Shown here piece after piece: positions 16,271-24,335 of a DNA stretch of 34,621 nt (the first letter of the stretch is position 1; each line of letters begins with the position of its first letter). Position numbers and translations under genes: made by a program. The stretch spans positions 1 to 34,621 of the forward strand of contig JAILJP010000010.1 of assembly GCA_024694625.1 (NCBI GenBank), in the 5' to 3' direction. Source of the DNA: Lachnospiraceae bacterium. GTDB lineage: Bacteria > Bacillota > Clostridia > Lachnospirales > Lachnospiraceae. The notes beneath the pieces were generated by a model. It had not been told where the DNA came from. It did no database searches and saw only the letters and a list, made by a program, of their open reading frames with translations.

Positions 16271-16288
16271 CTGATAAAACCTTATCAG
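16271..16288. promoter_or_regulatory. Palindrome upstream of apbE
   Basis: CTGATAA (16271-16277), AACC, TTATCAG (16282-16288): a perfect 7-bp inverted repeat 18 bp before the apbE start. It could be an operator or a 5' mRNA hairpin. Confidence 0.4.
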
Positions 16289-16379
16289 CCGTCCTTTCCT
16301 TATATCTTGTATTACAAATTCTTTGGAATCTGTGAAAACCGGATGTTATTATAGCCTAACATTTCAAAAGAAAAAAGTC

Positions 16380-17372
16380 CTATTCCGAGATTTTTCGGTA
16401 TTGCTTTGGTGAAAGACCGTAAACTTCCTTGAATTTCCGATGGAAGTAGCTGGAGTTGTCGTAGCCGATGGCCTCCAAAATCTTCGCCGTGGATAGGGTG
16501 GTATTTAGGAGCAAATAGGAGGCCTGCTCTAATTTTCGCTTTTGCAAAAGCTCCTTGAAGTTTCCGCCGGTATATTTTTTTAAGAGGCGACTGATAAAGT
16601 AGGTGGGCTCGTTGAGAGACTCGCAAAGTTTGGAAAGGCTACCCTCTTTGTAGTTTTTGTCGATGTATTGCAAAGCAGAGAGCACCAGCTTTTGCTCGTA
16701 GGAATCTTCTTCCGAAACCTGCACGTCCAATGCAAAGGAAGAAAGGTTCATTAGCACCAGTCCCATGGTGGTTTGGTTGATTTGGTTTGTTTCCTTTTTG
16801 TGTTCCGCCAGATTCCAAATCATATTTTCCATGAGATTTTGCACAGGGAGAATGTCCTTTGCTTTAAAGTGCAAATAGGAAGTGACTCCGTCGGCACCGG
16901 TTAGGGTGGAAATCAAAAAGGAACGCAAAATATTGTCGGAACCCATCATGGATATCGCCTGTTTGAAAAAGTCCGGCAGCATAATAAAGTTGACCGCAAT
17001 ATCGTTGGTGCCGGCGGGGAGGATTTCCTGAACGGCATTTTGATTTAAAAACAAAAGGTCCCCTTCTTCCAGTACCAACTGCTTTTGATGATTGATAATG
17101 TGGGTGGTGGAGCCGCTGTACATGTAGACCATTTCTACGTAATTGTGGCTGTGGGGCGGAAAGTGTACATAGCGGGTGTTGGGCCGGATTTCAATGAGAC
17201 GGCCTTTTTCCAACAGCCGGGTGGAATCCACCACAAAGTTTTCTCCCATAGGTGCTTCCTCAAAGGTGCCGGGAGAGATGTAGAGGTTTTGATCCACCTC
17301 TTTTTGTCCGTTTAGAATATTTTTTTCTTCTTTGGTAATTCGTTTTAACTTTTCCAGTAATTCCTGATTCAT
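16380..17372 (-). CDS. AraC-family regulator, probable rhamnose-responsive activator
   Basis: 330 residues. The N-terminal half contains a cupin-type sugar-binding domain with HFPPHSHNYVEM (H70, H74, H76) and LEEGDLLFLNQ; the last 100 residues hold two helix-turn-helix units (SLSKLCESLNEPTYFISRLLKKYTG and AKILEAIGYDNSSYFHRKFKEVYG) ending in the AraC signature LSPKQYRK. It is divergent from the rhamnulokinase gene across a 235-bp region containing an inverted repeat, as expected for a local regulator of that cluster. AAAGGA precedes its start. The effector is inferred from context only. Confidence 0.88.
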   Translation of the reverse strand: MNQELLEKLKRITKEEKNILNGQKEVDQNLYISPGTFEEAPMGENFVVDSTRLLEKGRLIEIRPNTRYVHFPPHSHNYVEMVYMYSGSTTHIINHQKQLVLEEGDLLFLNQNAVQEILPAGTNDIAVNFIMLPDFFKQAISMMGSDNILRSFLISTLTGADGVTSYLHFKAKDILPVQNLMENMIWNLAEHKKETNQINQTTMGLVLMNLSSFALDVQVSEEDSYEQKLVLSALQYIDKNYKEGSLSKLCESLNEPTYFISRLLKKYTGGNFKELLQKRKLEQASYLLLNTTLSTAKILEAIGYDNSSYFHRKFKEVYGLSPKQYRKISE

Positions 17373-17447
17373 AGGAAAAATCCTTTCAAAACAATAATTG
17401 CAAAACGTCCTGAAATATTTGGATGATCGGTTTTTATCATTGTTATT

Positions 17448-17475
17448 ATTATAACAATTTTATCCGGTTGTGCAA
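17448..17475 (-). promoter_or_regulatory. Promoter of the AraC-type gene with overlapping palindrome
   Basis: On the minus strand TTGCAC (17475-17470), 16 bp, TATAAT (17453-17448). The -10 is covered by TTGTTAT-TATT-ATAACAA (17440-17457), a perfect 7-bp inverted repeat that could serve autorepression. Confidence 0.5.
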
Positions 17476-17510
17476 ATAAGGTCCTGTTTTTTGCTATACC
17501 ACGACCTTAT
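17476..17510. promoter_or_regulatory. Candidate operator between divergent araC-type and rhaB genes
   Basis: ATAAGGTC (17476-17483) and GACCTTAT (17503-17510) form a perfect 8-bp inverted repeat with a 19-bp spacer, placed between the two divergent promoters. This fits two subunits of the AraC-type regulator, by inference. Confidence 0.5.
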
Positions 17511-17574
17511 AAATCTTTTTGGCGGAAAATATACTAAAGATAGAAATGAAAAGATGCCGACGGTTTTGTTTGGT

Positions 17575-17580
17575 TATAAT
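17575..17580 (+). promoter_or_regulatory. -10 element of the rhamnose operon
   Basis: Perfect TATAAT 27 bp before the rhaB start with no recognisable -35, consistent with an activator-dependent promoter. Confidence 0.45.
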
Positions 17581-17607
17581 AAATGGTTTTGGCATGGGAG
17601 GTTATAG

Positions 17608-19008
17608 ATGAGTCAAAAATATTATTTGGCAGTAGATATTGGCGCGTCTTCCGGAAGACATATGATTTCCTGGTTGGAAGACGGAAAAATGAAAATGGAG
17701 GAAGTGTACCGTTTCCAAAATGGAATGGTTACACAAGGTGATAAAAAACTTTGGGATACAAAGAGTCTCTTTCGTGAAATCGTAGCCGGTATGAAGGCTG
17801 CAAAGGAAGCGGGCTATGTTCCTTCATCCATGTCCATTGATACCTGGGCTGTGGATTATGTCCTTTTGGATGAAAAGGATGAAGTGCTGGGAGACACCTA
17901 CGGTTATCGTGATAGTCGTACCAAAGGTGTGGACGAGGAAGTGTACAAGATTATTTCTGAGGAAACCCTTTATAAAAGAAGCGGGATTCAAAAACAGATT
18001 TTTAATACGATTTATCAGCTCTATGCAGATAAGTTGCAACGCCCTGAGGTGCTTGCAAAGGCAAAGACCTTTTTGATGCTTCCGGATTATTTCCAGTTTT
18101 TGCTTACCGGAAAGAAAAAGTCCGAGTATACCAATGGCTCCTCAACGCAGTTGGTAAATCCCAATACCAAACAGTGGGATTTTGAGTTGATTGATATGTT
18201 GGGACTTCCAAAAGAGATGTTCCATACATTGCAAATGCCGGGAACTTCTTTGGGACGATTGACACCGGCGATTCAAAAAGAAGTGGGCTATGACTGTGAA
18301 GTGATTATGTGTGCCAGCCACGACACCGCATCTGCGGTAATGGCCATGCCAAAGACTGTGGATGGGCTTTATTTAAGCTCCGGTACCTGGTCTTTGATGG
18401 GTGTGGAACTTCCCGAAGCCCTTCGGGATGAAAACTCTCATGAAGGAAACTTTACCAACGAAGGTGGTTACGAATATCGCTTCCGTTATTTGAAAAACAT
18501 TATGGGACTTTGGATGATTCAGTCGGTTCGCCATGAGACAAAGGATGCCTATTCCTTTGCTGAGATTTGTGCCATGGCTGAGGAGTGCAATGACTTTTCT
18601 TCCAGAGTGGATGTGAATGATGATTGCTTTTTGGCGCCGGAAAATATGACCGAGGCCATCAAAGACTATTGTAAGAGAACAAATCAGGCGGTGCCCGATT
18701 CCCTGGGAGAAGTGGCTACCGTAGTATATCAAAGCTTGGCGGAGTGCTATGGCAAAACTGTAGCGGAAGTAGAGCGAAACATAAACAAAGAATTGGAGCG
18801 CATTTACATCATCGGCGGTGGTGCCAACGCAGCTTACTTAAATGTACTTACCGCAAAGGCTACCGGCAAAGAAATCTACGCCGGTCCTACAGAGGCAACT
18901 GCCATTGGAAATATTATGGCGCAGATGATTGCTCACAATGAATTGAAGGATTTGAAGGTCGCCAGAAAAGTGGTTCGGGAGTCCTTTGAAATCAAGGTAT
19001 ATAAATAA
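17608..19008 (+). CDS. rhaB: Rhamnulokinase (FGGY family)
   Basis: 466 residues, typical for RhaB. N-terminal ATPase fold begins AVDIGASSGRH; SIDTWAVDY (76-84) and CASHDTASAV with catalytic D239 are the sugar-site motifs; SSGTWSLMGVE, IGGGANAAYLN and GPTEATAIGNIMAQ form the nucleotide site. GASSGR with SIDTWAVD is the RhaB pattern rather than the FucK or XylB one. It phosphorylates L-rhamnulose at C1 with ATP. GGGAGG lies 6 nt before the ATG. First gene of a three-gene run with an isomerase and aldolase, activated most likely by the divergent AraC-type regulator. Confidence 0.94.
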   Translation: MSQKYYLAVDIGASSGRHMISWLEDGKMKMEEVYRFQNGMVTQGDKKLWDTKSLFREIVAGMKAAKEAGYVPSSMSIDTWAVDYVLLDEKDEVLGDTYGYRDSRTKGVDEEVYKIISEETLYKRSGIQKQIFNTIYQLYADKLQRPEVLAKAKTFLMLPDYFQFLLTGKKKSEYTNGSSTQLVNPNTKQWDFELIDMLGLPKEMFHTLQMPGTSLGRLTPAIQKEVGYDCEVIMCASHDTASAVMAMPKTVDGLYLSSGTWSLMGVELPEALRDENSHEGNFTNEGGYEYRFRYLKNIMGLWMIQSVRHETKDAYSFAEICAMAEECNDFSSRVDVNDDCFLAPENMTEAIKDYCKRTNQAVPDSLGEVATVVYQSLAECYGKTVAEVERNINKELERIYIIGGGANAAYLNVLTAKATGKEIYAGPTEATAIGNIMAQMIAHNELKDLKVARKVVRESFEIKVYK

Positions 19009-19030
19009 GGTGTTGTAAAGGAGAATCAGT

Positions 19031-20452
19031 ATGTTAGTAGAAACAAAAGCAAAAGTGGGTGTGTTTTCCATTGCTTTGGGAGCATATCTTCCTCAGTTTC
19101 CGTCTTTGGTACCGGAATTTGAAAAGCAGTTTGAAGACTTTAAAAAGAGTATTCCTAATACGGTGGAAATCATCGACGGTGGTGTGGTGACTACAAAAGA
19201 GTTGTCACAGGCAGCAGGAGACAAGTTCCGCGCTGCAGACGTTGACTTGGTATTTATGCAGCTTTTGACCTATGCAACTTCTTACAATATGCTTCCGGCG
19301 GTAAAGGATTTGGATGTGCCGGTAGTGCTTGTAAATGTTCAGAAGTTGAAGGCTTTGGACTATGATACTGCAGGAACCGCAGAGTGGTTGGGTGAAGCTT
19401 ATGCCTGCGGTGCAGTTGGTGAAATGGTTGCAGATTTGAACCGTTATGGAAAGCGTAGCGCAGTCATTACCGGTGTGGTAGAAGGCGGCGATGCAGCGGT
19501 AGAAAAAGAAATCAAAGAATGGTGCTTGGCAGCTCAGTGTAGAAGAAGATTCCGGGATACCAATATCGCTCAGATTGGACGTCCTTATCCGGGAATGATG
19601 GATCTTTACATCGATGAGTCCAACCTCTATCGCAGAATGGGACTTTACACCAAGCAGTTTGACTGGGAAAAAATCTGGGCCATTGCAGATGACATTTCTG
19701 ACGAAGCAGTAATTCGTGCAAAGGCAGAAGATATTTTGGATACCTTTGATATTGTTGGCGGCGGCACCATAGAAGACGTATGGGAAATGGCTCGCTACGT
19801 AGTTGCTTTTGAACAGTGGGTAAAGGACGAACAGCTTGGCTTGGTGGCTTCTCATTACGACGGCTACGCAAAAGGTCAGGCCGGCGTTGTGGACAGCCTT
19901 TTGATTCCTGCCTTTTCTATGTTAATCAAACAGGGAACAGCTTGCGCGGTAGAAGGCGATATGAAGGTGGCTATGGCCATGAGTATCTTAAAGACCATTT
20001 CCGGTACCGGTCAGTTGGCAGAGATGTACACCATCGATTTTAATGATGACGTTACTTTAATCGGACATTCGGGCTCCGGTGATTATCATATTTCTCAGGC
20101 GAAGAAGCCTACCATGAAGATGATGGATGTCTTCCACGGAAAGACAGGCGGCGGATATTTGACACAGTTCTATCCTCCTACCGGCCCTATTACTTATTTG
20201 GCAATTACCCAGGATGGAGAAGGTCACTTTAAGTTTGTGGCAGCAGAGGGTATGAACGAAGAAGGAAAGATTTTGCAAAACGGCGATACCATGATGCGTA
20301 CCCGTTTCTCTTGCTCCGCTTCCGAATTTGTTACTCGTTGGAGTGAGACAGGCCCCACTCACCACTTTGGAGCAGCTGTGGGACATCATATGGAAACCAT
20401 CAAAAAGGTAGCAAAAGAATTCGGCGTACCTTTGGAAATCGTAGTTCAGTAG
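19031..20452 (+). CDS. L-fucose/L-arabinose-isomerase-like protein (COG2407 type), probable rhamnose isomerase of this operon
   Basis: 473 residues. The fold and motifs are those of the FucI/AraA-like group: a Rossmann-like N-terminus (VGVFSIALGAYLPQF), QLLTYATSYNMLPAV, and the C-terminal CAVEGDMKVAMAM and GHSGSGDYH segments with metal-binding acidic and histidine residues. It is not the TIM-barrel RhaA (~420 residues) or RhaI. Set between rhamnulokinase (22-nt gap) and rhamnulose-1-phosphate aldolase, it is the only candidate here for the aldose-ketose step, so it likely isomerises L-rhamnose to L-rhamnulose as a non-orthologous replacement; activity on L-fucose or both sugars is possible. 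AAAGGAGA (19017-19024) supports the start. Confidence 0.82.
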   Translation: MLVETKAKVGVFSIALGAYLPQFPSLVPEFEKQFEDFKKSIPNTVEIIDGGVVTTKELSQAAGDKFRAADVDLVFMQLLTYATSYNMLPAVKDLDVPVVLVNVQKLKALDYDTAGTAEWLGEAYACGAVGEMVADLNRYGKRSAVITGVVEGGDAAVEKEIKEWCLAAQCRRRFRDTNIAQIGRPYPGMMDLYIDESNLYRRMGLYTKQFDWEKIWAIADDISDEAVIRAKAEDILDTFDIVGGGTIEDVWEMARYVVAFEQWVKDEQLGLVASHYDGYAKGQAGVVDSLLIPAFSMLIKQGTACAVEGDMKVAMAMSILKTISGTGQLAEMYTIDFNDDVTLIGHSGSGDYHISQAKKPTMKMMDVFHGKTGGGYLTQFYPPTGPITYLAITQDGEGHFKFVAAEGMNEEGKILQNGDTMMRTRFSCSASEFVTRWSETGPTHHFGAAVGHHMETIKKVAKEFGVPLEIVVQ

Positions 20453-20503
20453 TTTTTAGATAATGATAAAAGAACATATTTGTTCTGCAAGGAGGATATT
20501 GTA

Positions 20504-21331
20504 ATGAAAATAACAGACGCAAAATTCGCAGAAGGATTTATTCGCATGGCAAATGACGGATGGGAACAGGGCTGGCATGAAAGAAACGGCGGAAACCTTT
20601 CCTATCGTATGAAAGATGAAGATGTAGCTGAAGTAAAGTCTTTGTTAAAAGAAGATGGTCCTTGGAATGAAATCGGAACCAGCGTTCCGGATTTGGCTGG
20701 GGAATACTTTATGGTAACCGGTTCCGGAAAGTATTTTAGAAATGTAATCTTGGATCCGGAAAATTCTTGCTGCATCGTAAAGTTGGATGACAAGGGTGAA
20801 AAGTATCAGATCCAGTGGGGATTGGTAAACGGTGGTCGTCCTACCTCCGAGCTTCCCAGTCATTTAATGAACCATGAAGTAAAGAAAAAGGCAAGCGGTG
20901 GCAAACACCGTGTAATATATCACGCTCATACAACCAATGTCATCGCTTTGACCTTTGTGCTTCCTTTGGAAGATGAAGTATTTACCCGTGAACTTTGGGA
21001 GATGGCAACCGAATGTCCTGTAGTATTCCCTTCCGGAATCGGCGTAGTAGGTTGGATGGTTCCCGGCGGAAGAGATATCGCGGTAGCAACTTCCGAACTT
21101 ATGAAAAAATATGATGTTGCTATTTGGGCTCATCACGGAATGTTTGCTTCCGGTGAAGACTTCGACTTAACCTTTGGATTGATGCACACAGTAGAAAAAT
21201 CCGCAGAAATCTTGGTCAAGACCCTCTCAATGTCTCCTACCAAGCTTCAAACCATTACTCCTCAAAACTTCAGAGACTTGGCTGTAGATTTCAATGTGGA
21301 GCTTCCTGAGAAGTTCTTGTATGAAAAATAA
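20504..21331 (+). CDS. rhaD: Rhamnulose-1-phosphate aldolase
   Basis: 275 residues, almost the same length as the E. coli enzyme. It splits L-rhamnulose 1-phosphate into dihydroxyacetone phosphate and L-lactaldehyde. Catalytic E116 lies in RPTSELPSHL; zinc ligands H140 and H142 in YHAHTTN and H211 in WAHHGMFASG, positions one below the E. coli E117/H141/H143/H212 numbering. ERNGGNLS near 26-33 is the substrate phosphate/enolate loop. The frame extends to an ATG at 20480, but the start at 20504 has AGGAGG 8 nt before it and gives the family N-terminus. It is the last gene of the rhamnose run; no lactaldehyde reductase, mutarotase or transporter follows. Confidence 0.95.
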   Translation: MKITDAKFAEGFIRMANDGWEQGWHERNGGNLSYRMKDEDVAEVKSLLKEDGPWNEIGTSVPDLAGEYFMVTGSGKYFRNVILDPENSCCIVKLDDKGEKYQIQWGLVNGGRPTSELPSHLMNHEVKKKASGGKHRVIYHAHTTNVIALTFVLPLEDEVFTRELWEMATECPVVFPSGIGVVGWMVPGGRDIAVATSELMKKYDVAIWAHHGMFASGEDFDLTFGLMHTVEKSAEILVKTLSMSPTKLQTITPQNFRDLAVDFNVELPEKFLYEK

Positions 21332-21333
21332 TA

Positions 21334-21362
21334 TTGATTTTACAAGGGTGTTGGAGTATTCT
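21334..21362 (+). promoter_or_regulatory. Promoter of apt
   Basis: TTGATT (21334-21339), 17 bp, TATTCT (21357-21362), 50 bp before the apt start, directly after the rhaD stop. Confidence 0.5.
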
Positions 21363-21412
21363 GTTATACGGAGCTTTTGTGCTCAGATTTATTTTAGAGT
21401 AGGAGTGTTCGT

Positions 21413-21937
21413 ATGAAAACAGTAGAAGATTATATCCGTACGATTCCGGACTTCCCGGAAAAAGGAATTATGTTTCGTGATATTACCACGGTACTTGGAG
21501 ATGCAGACGGATTTCAGCTTGCTATTGATGAGATGACTAAATTATTGGAAGGTGTAGAATTCGACGTAATCGCTGGAACAGAGTCCAGAGGATTCATTTT
21601 TGGAACTCCTTTGGCTTACAACTTACACAAACCTTTCGTATTGATTCGTAAGAAAGGAAAGCTTCCTTATAAGACAGTATCTCAGGAATACGATTTGGAA
21701 TACGGAAAGGCTGAGATCGAAATGCATGTAGATTCTATTCAGCCCGGACAGAAGGTAATCTTGGTTGACGACTTGATCGCAACCGGTGGAACTATGGAAG
21801 CTGCAGCTCAGCTTGTGGAAAAGCTTGGCGGCGAAGTAGTAAAAATGCTATTCCTTTTGGAACTTGCAGGATTGGAAGGACGCAAGCGCCTTTCCAAATA
21901 CGATGTGGGAAGCGTAGTAACCTATCCCGGAAAATAA
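21413..21937 (+). CDS. apt: Adenine phosphoribosyltransferase
   Basis: 174 residues, full length. It makes AMP from adenine and PRPP. The PRPP-binding motif VILVDDLIATGGT is at 115-127; the adenine-site start IPDFPEKGIMFRDIT at 11-25 and the flexible loop with RKKGKLPYKT at 79-88 are canonical. It has its own promoter and a strong terminator and so stands as a single-gene unit. It complements the nucleoside phosphorylase at 11725 in purine salvage. Confidence 0.97.
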   Translation: MKTVEDYIRTIPDFPEKGIMFRDITTVLGDADGFQLAIDEMTKLLEGVEFDVIAGTESRGFIFGTPLAYNLHKPFVLIRKKGKLPYKTVSQEYDLEYGKAEIEMHVDSIQPGQKVILVDDLIATGGTMEAAAQLVEKLGGEVVKMLFLLELAGLEGRKRLSKYDVGSVVTYPGK

Positions 21938-21944
21938 AATTCTT

Positions 21945-21976
21945 ACCTCTCAAGCGAAGCGCTTGGGAGGTTTTTT
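21945..21976 (+). terminator. Intrinsic terminator of apt
   Basis: ACCTCTCAAGCG, AAG loop, CGCTTGGGAGGT (12-bp stem, one wobble) followed by TTTTTT. Confidence 0.92.
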
Positions 21977-22256
21977 GTTGCCCTTTTTTCCAGAACCTTT
22001 GGAGGCTTTCTATTTTCCCTACCCGCGGCTTCCCCTGCCCTGCCTCCAACCTGATTTCACAAGGATGTTAGAAACTTTAGATGCTATAAACGAGCATTCA
22101 TTTGTGTCCTTTCAACAATTTACAGTTCGAAGCAAGTGTGTGCCAGGGACAAAGACTTGTTTTTTATTTATAGCGCTTTTCAAAACTCAAGGTGAGCCGG
22201 CTTAAGTCACCGTTCGCTAAGTAAAAAGACGAAGCATGTTTTTAGATGTCGGTACC

Positions 22257-22310
22257 ACACACAATCTCAGTCCATTTCGGTTATGTGTTCTCGGTGCCGT
22301 CCATGGCACC
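22257..22310. other. Two-hairpin apex of the large inverted repeat
   Basis: GGTGCC (22293-22298), loop GTCCAT, GGCACC (22305-22310) is a perfect 6-bp hairpin. Beside it ACACA (22259-22263) can pair with TGTGT (22284-22288). Both sit inside the closing stem GATGTCGGTAC/GTACCGACATC. Confidence 0.6.
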
Positions 22311-22561
22311 TCGTACCGACATCTATAAAAAACATGCTTCTTTTTTACTAAGCTCACTATAAAGCGCTCGGCTCACCTTGAGTTCTGAGAAAGCGCATAT
22401 TTTAACCTATTCAAGTCTTTGTCAGGCACACATCTTGCGATAGAATTGTAAATTCTTGAACGAACACAAATAATAAAAAATGCGAGTATAGCATCTTAAA
22501 GTTTCTTCATCCGCAGATGAAACGGTTGGAGGTAGGGCAGGGGAAGCCGCGGGTAGAGAAT

Positions 22562-22585
22562 AAAAAAAGAGCCTCCAAGGGCTCT
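22562..22585 (-). terminator. Minus-strand terminator at the right edge of the foldback
   Basis: Reading the minus strand: AGAGCC, loop CTTGGA, GGCTCT, then seven T. The matching part of the left arm (21993-22012) is a decayed copy oriented for the plus strand. Confidence 0.6.
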
Positions 22586-22607
22586 GGGAAAAAAGTTCCT
22601 ATAAAAA

Positions 22608-22632
22608 GGAAAAAGGCAGTCTTTCGACCGCC
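22608..22632 (-). terminator. Second minus-strand terminator
   Basis: On the minus strand GGCGGTC, GAAA tetraloop, GACTGCC (one G-U), then TTTTTCC. It lies just outside the right arm. No minus-strand gene that needs it was found nearby. Confidence 0.6.
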
Positions 22633-22656
22633 CTAAAGAAAAAAGATTACTCAACA

Positions 22657-22685
22657 TTGACTGTTCGAATGTATTGTACTAAAAT
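22657..22685 (+). promoter_or_regulatory. Promoter of the LysR-type gene
   Basis: TTGACT (22657-22662), 17 bp, TAAAAT (22680-22685), 72 bp before the start at 22757. Strong consensus match. Confidence 0.65.
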
Positions 22686-22756
22686 GGTGCCATGAAGTAA
22701 AGTTCAAGTTTTTCATTTGAAAGATGAAAGTAATTCAATACATAGGGAGGTAGTAA

Positions 22757-23656
22757 ATGACTTTATTATCATATGAAATTTTCCAGAGCATTATTGACAA
22801 TGGCTCTTTTGCAAAAGCGGCTTCTGCACTGCATTTAACTCCATCAGCAGTTAGCCATTCGATTTCAGGAATGGAAGAAGAAATCGGCTTCCCGCTTTTT
22901 ATAAGAAGTAAAAACGGTGTACAGCTTACATCTGCCGGAGAAGAAATCAGTCCTTACATTCAAAAGATTGTTTCTTCCAACAACAGTTTGTCTCAGGCAA
23001 TTGCGCAGATGCAGGGCCTTCAAACCGGTACCGTTCGTGTAGGATGTACCAATACCGTTTGTTTGACCTGGATTCCTCATATCTTGAAGTCTTTCCAGGA
23101 AGAGTATCCTCAGATTGATGTTGAGATTTTCCAGGGAAGTTACGATGACGTAATTGTTTGGATTAAAAACGGAAACATTGATTTGGGTATTGTGTCAGAG
23201 GAGGCTTCTGAAAAGTTACCGTTCATTCCTTTGTATAAGGATAGTTTGGTTTGCTTGGTACCAAAGGGATTTATGCCCTCCACCACTACATTTATGACAC
23301 CGGACGATTTAAAGGGACAGCCCTTCGTAATCCAGCAGGATAGTTGCGATATTGATATTATGAATTTTTTGAATAAGTATCGCTTGTCCATTCGTGCCAA
23401 CTGCCATATTTTGGATGACCAGTCAGCCATTGCCATGGTAGAGTGTGGCGCCGGTATTTCTATCATGCCGGAGTTGATTATGGAAACAGCAAAGAGCAGC
23501 GTGGATGTATACCCCATTCAGCCTGAGCAGCACAGAACTTTGGGTATTTGCTCCCAGAACAGAGATTTTATGTCACCGGCAGCAAAGGTTATGCTGAAGC
23601 ATATTAAAAACTATGTCAGCACCTTAAAAGGCAGCTTGGTGGAAAAAGAGAAATAA
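22757..23656 (+). CDS. LysR-family transcriptional regulator
   Basis: 299 residues, normal LTTR length. N-terminal winged HTH: LSYEIFQSIIDNGSFAKAASALHLTPSAVSHSISGMEEEIGFPLFIRS at 4-52 in the usual spacing, a linker helix to about 90, then a periplasmic-binding-like effector domain (VRVGCTNTVCLTWIPHILKSFQEEYPQIDVEI onward). The effector cannot be told. GGGAGG lies 7 nt before the ATG. It is the first gene of a run with a HAD phosphatase (10-nt gap) and fliB, all on the same strand. LysR proteins usually control a divergent neighbour; here the divergent side is the foldback element with no gene. Confidence 0.92.
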   Translation: MTLLSYEIFQSIIDNGSFAKAASALHLTPSAVSHSISGMEEEIGFPLFIRSKNGVQLTSAGEEISPYIQKIVSSNNSLSQAIAQMQGLQTGTVRVGCTNTVCLTWIPHILKSFQEEYPQIDVEIFQGSYDDVIVWIKNGNIDLGIVSEEASEKLPFIPLYKDSLVCLVPKGFMPSTTTFMTPDDLKGQPFVIQQDSCDIDIMNFLNKYRLSIRANCHILDDQSAIAMVECGAGISIMPELIMETAKSSVDVYPIQPEQHRTLGICSQNRDFMSPAAKVMLKHIKNYVSTLKGSLVEKEK

Positions 23657-23666
23657 GGAAGATTAC

Positions 23667-24335
23667 ATGATAAAAGCAGTTTTGTTTGATATGGACGGAA
23701 CCATTACGGATACGGAGCGGGTGTACAATGTTTTTTGGGCAGAGGCGGCTCATGAAACAGGATGCATGGAATTTACCAGAGAAGACGCTTTGGATTTTCG
23801 TAGTTTGAATCATAAAGACGCCCGTATTTTAATGGAAAAGAAGTTTGACGGTCGGGCAGACTATGACAAGATTCACACCCTTTGCGGTCAAATGGTAAAA
23901 GACTATTTAAAGGAAAATGGTATTCCGAAAAAGCCCGGTGTGGATGAGATTTTATCCTATTTAAAAGAAAAAAATTTAAAGGCTGCTGTGGTAACGGCAA
24001 CCGCTTTGGAACGGGCTCTTCCCAGATTGGAAGCGGTGGGACTGTTGCATTCCTTTGATGAGGTCATCAGTGCCCATGAAGTGCCTCAGGGAAAACCCCA
24101 TCCGGATCCTTATCTTTATGCCTGTGAAAAACTGGGCTTACAGCCCGATGAGTGCATCGCCGTTGAGGATTCTCCAAATGGAGTGCTTTCCGCATATCAG
24201 GCAGGCTGTCCTACCATTATGGTTCCGGATTTGACGGAGCCGGATGAAGCGTTAAAAGAAAAGCTTTTTGCAACCTGCAAAACATTGGCAGACATTATTG
24301 AGGTCTTGGAGGAAAAGAGCAGCAACAATGGATAA
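23667..24335 (+). CDS. HAD-family hydrolase, beta-phosphoglucomutase-like
   Basis: 222 residues. Motif I FDMDGTITDTE (D8, D10), a helical cap (about 15-85), motif II VVTATA, motif III lysine in QGKPHPDPYL and motif IV VEDSPNGVLSA: the standard set of the PGMB/phosphatase subfamily I. It would act on a small phosphorylated metabolite; the substrate is unknown. It starts 10 nt after lysR and overlaps the start of fliB by 8 nt, so all three are probably cotranscribed. Confidence 0.9.
   Translation: MIKAVLFDMDGTITDTERVYNVFWAEAAHETGCMEFTREDALDFRSLNHKDARILMEKKFDGRADYDKIHTLCGQMVKDYLKENGIPKKPGVDEILSYLKEKNLKAAVVTATALERALPRLEAVGLLHSFDEVISAHEVPQGKPHPDPYLYACEKLGLQPDECIAVEDSPNGVLSAYQAGCPTIMVPDLTEPDEALKEKLFATCKTLADIIEVLEEKSSNNG

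Larger units (their letters stand above)
21981..22597. repeat. Very large imperfect inverted repeat (foldback element), about 620 bp
   Basis: The 819-bp gap between apt and lysR holds no credible gene but almost all of it folds back on itself. Left arm about 21981-22255, right arm about 22313-22597, centre near 22284-22288. Exact matches between the arms include CCCGCGGCTTCCCCTGCCC (22022-22040 against 22535-22553), GACAAAGACTTG (22148-22159 against 22412-22423), AACTCAAGGTGAGCCG (22184-22199 against 22369-22384) and GATGTCGGTAC (22245-22255 against 22313-22323). The rest aligns with small gaps; by eye roughly three quarters of positions match. The 57-nt apex forms two small hairpins, giving a Y-shaped tip. 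It could be a foldback mobile element (MITE-like), two head-to-head copies of an interspersed repeat, or a long structured RNA. Confidence 0.88.

Noticed and set aside
17535-17563. Second sigma-28-like promoter (TAAAGATA then GCCGACGG)
   Set aside because: The spacer is 13 rather than 11 bp and the -10 half is poor; unlike the well-matched site at 2152.
21963-22205. 80-codon frame after apt
   Set aside because: It begins inside the apt terminator and lies in one arm of the foldback; the product is compositionally odd.
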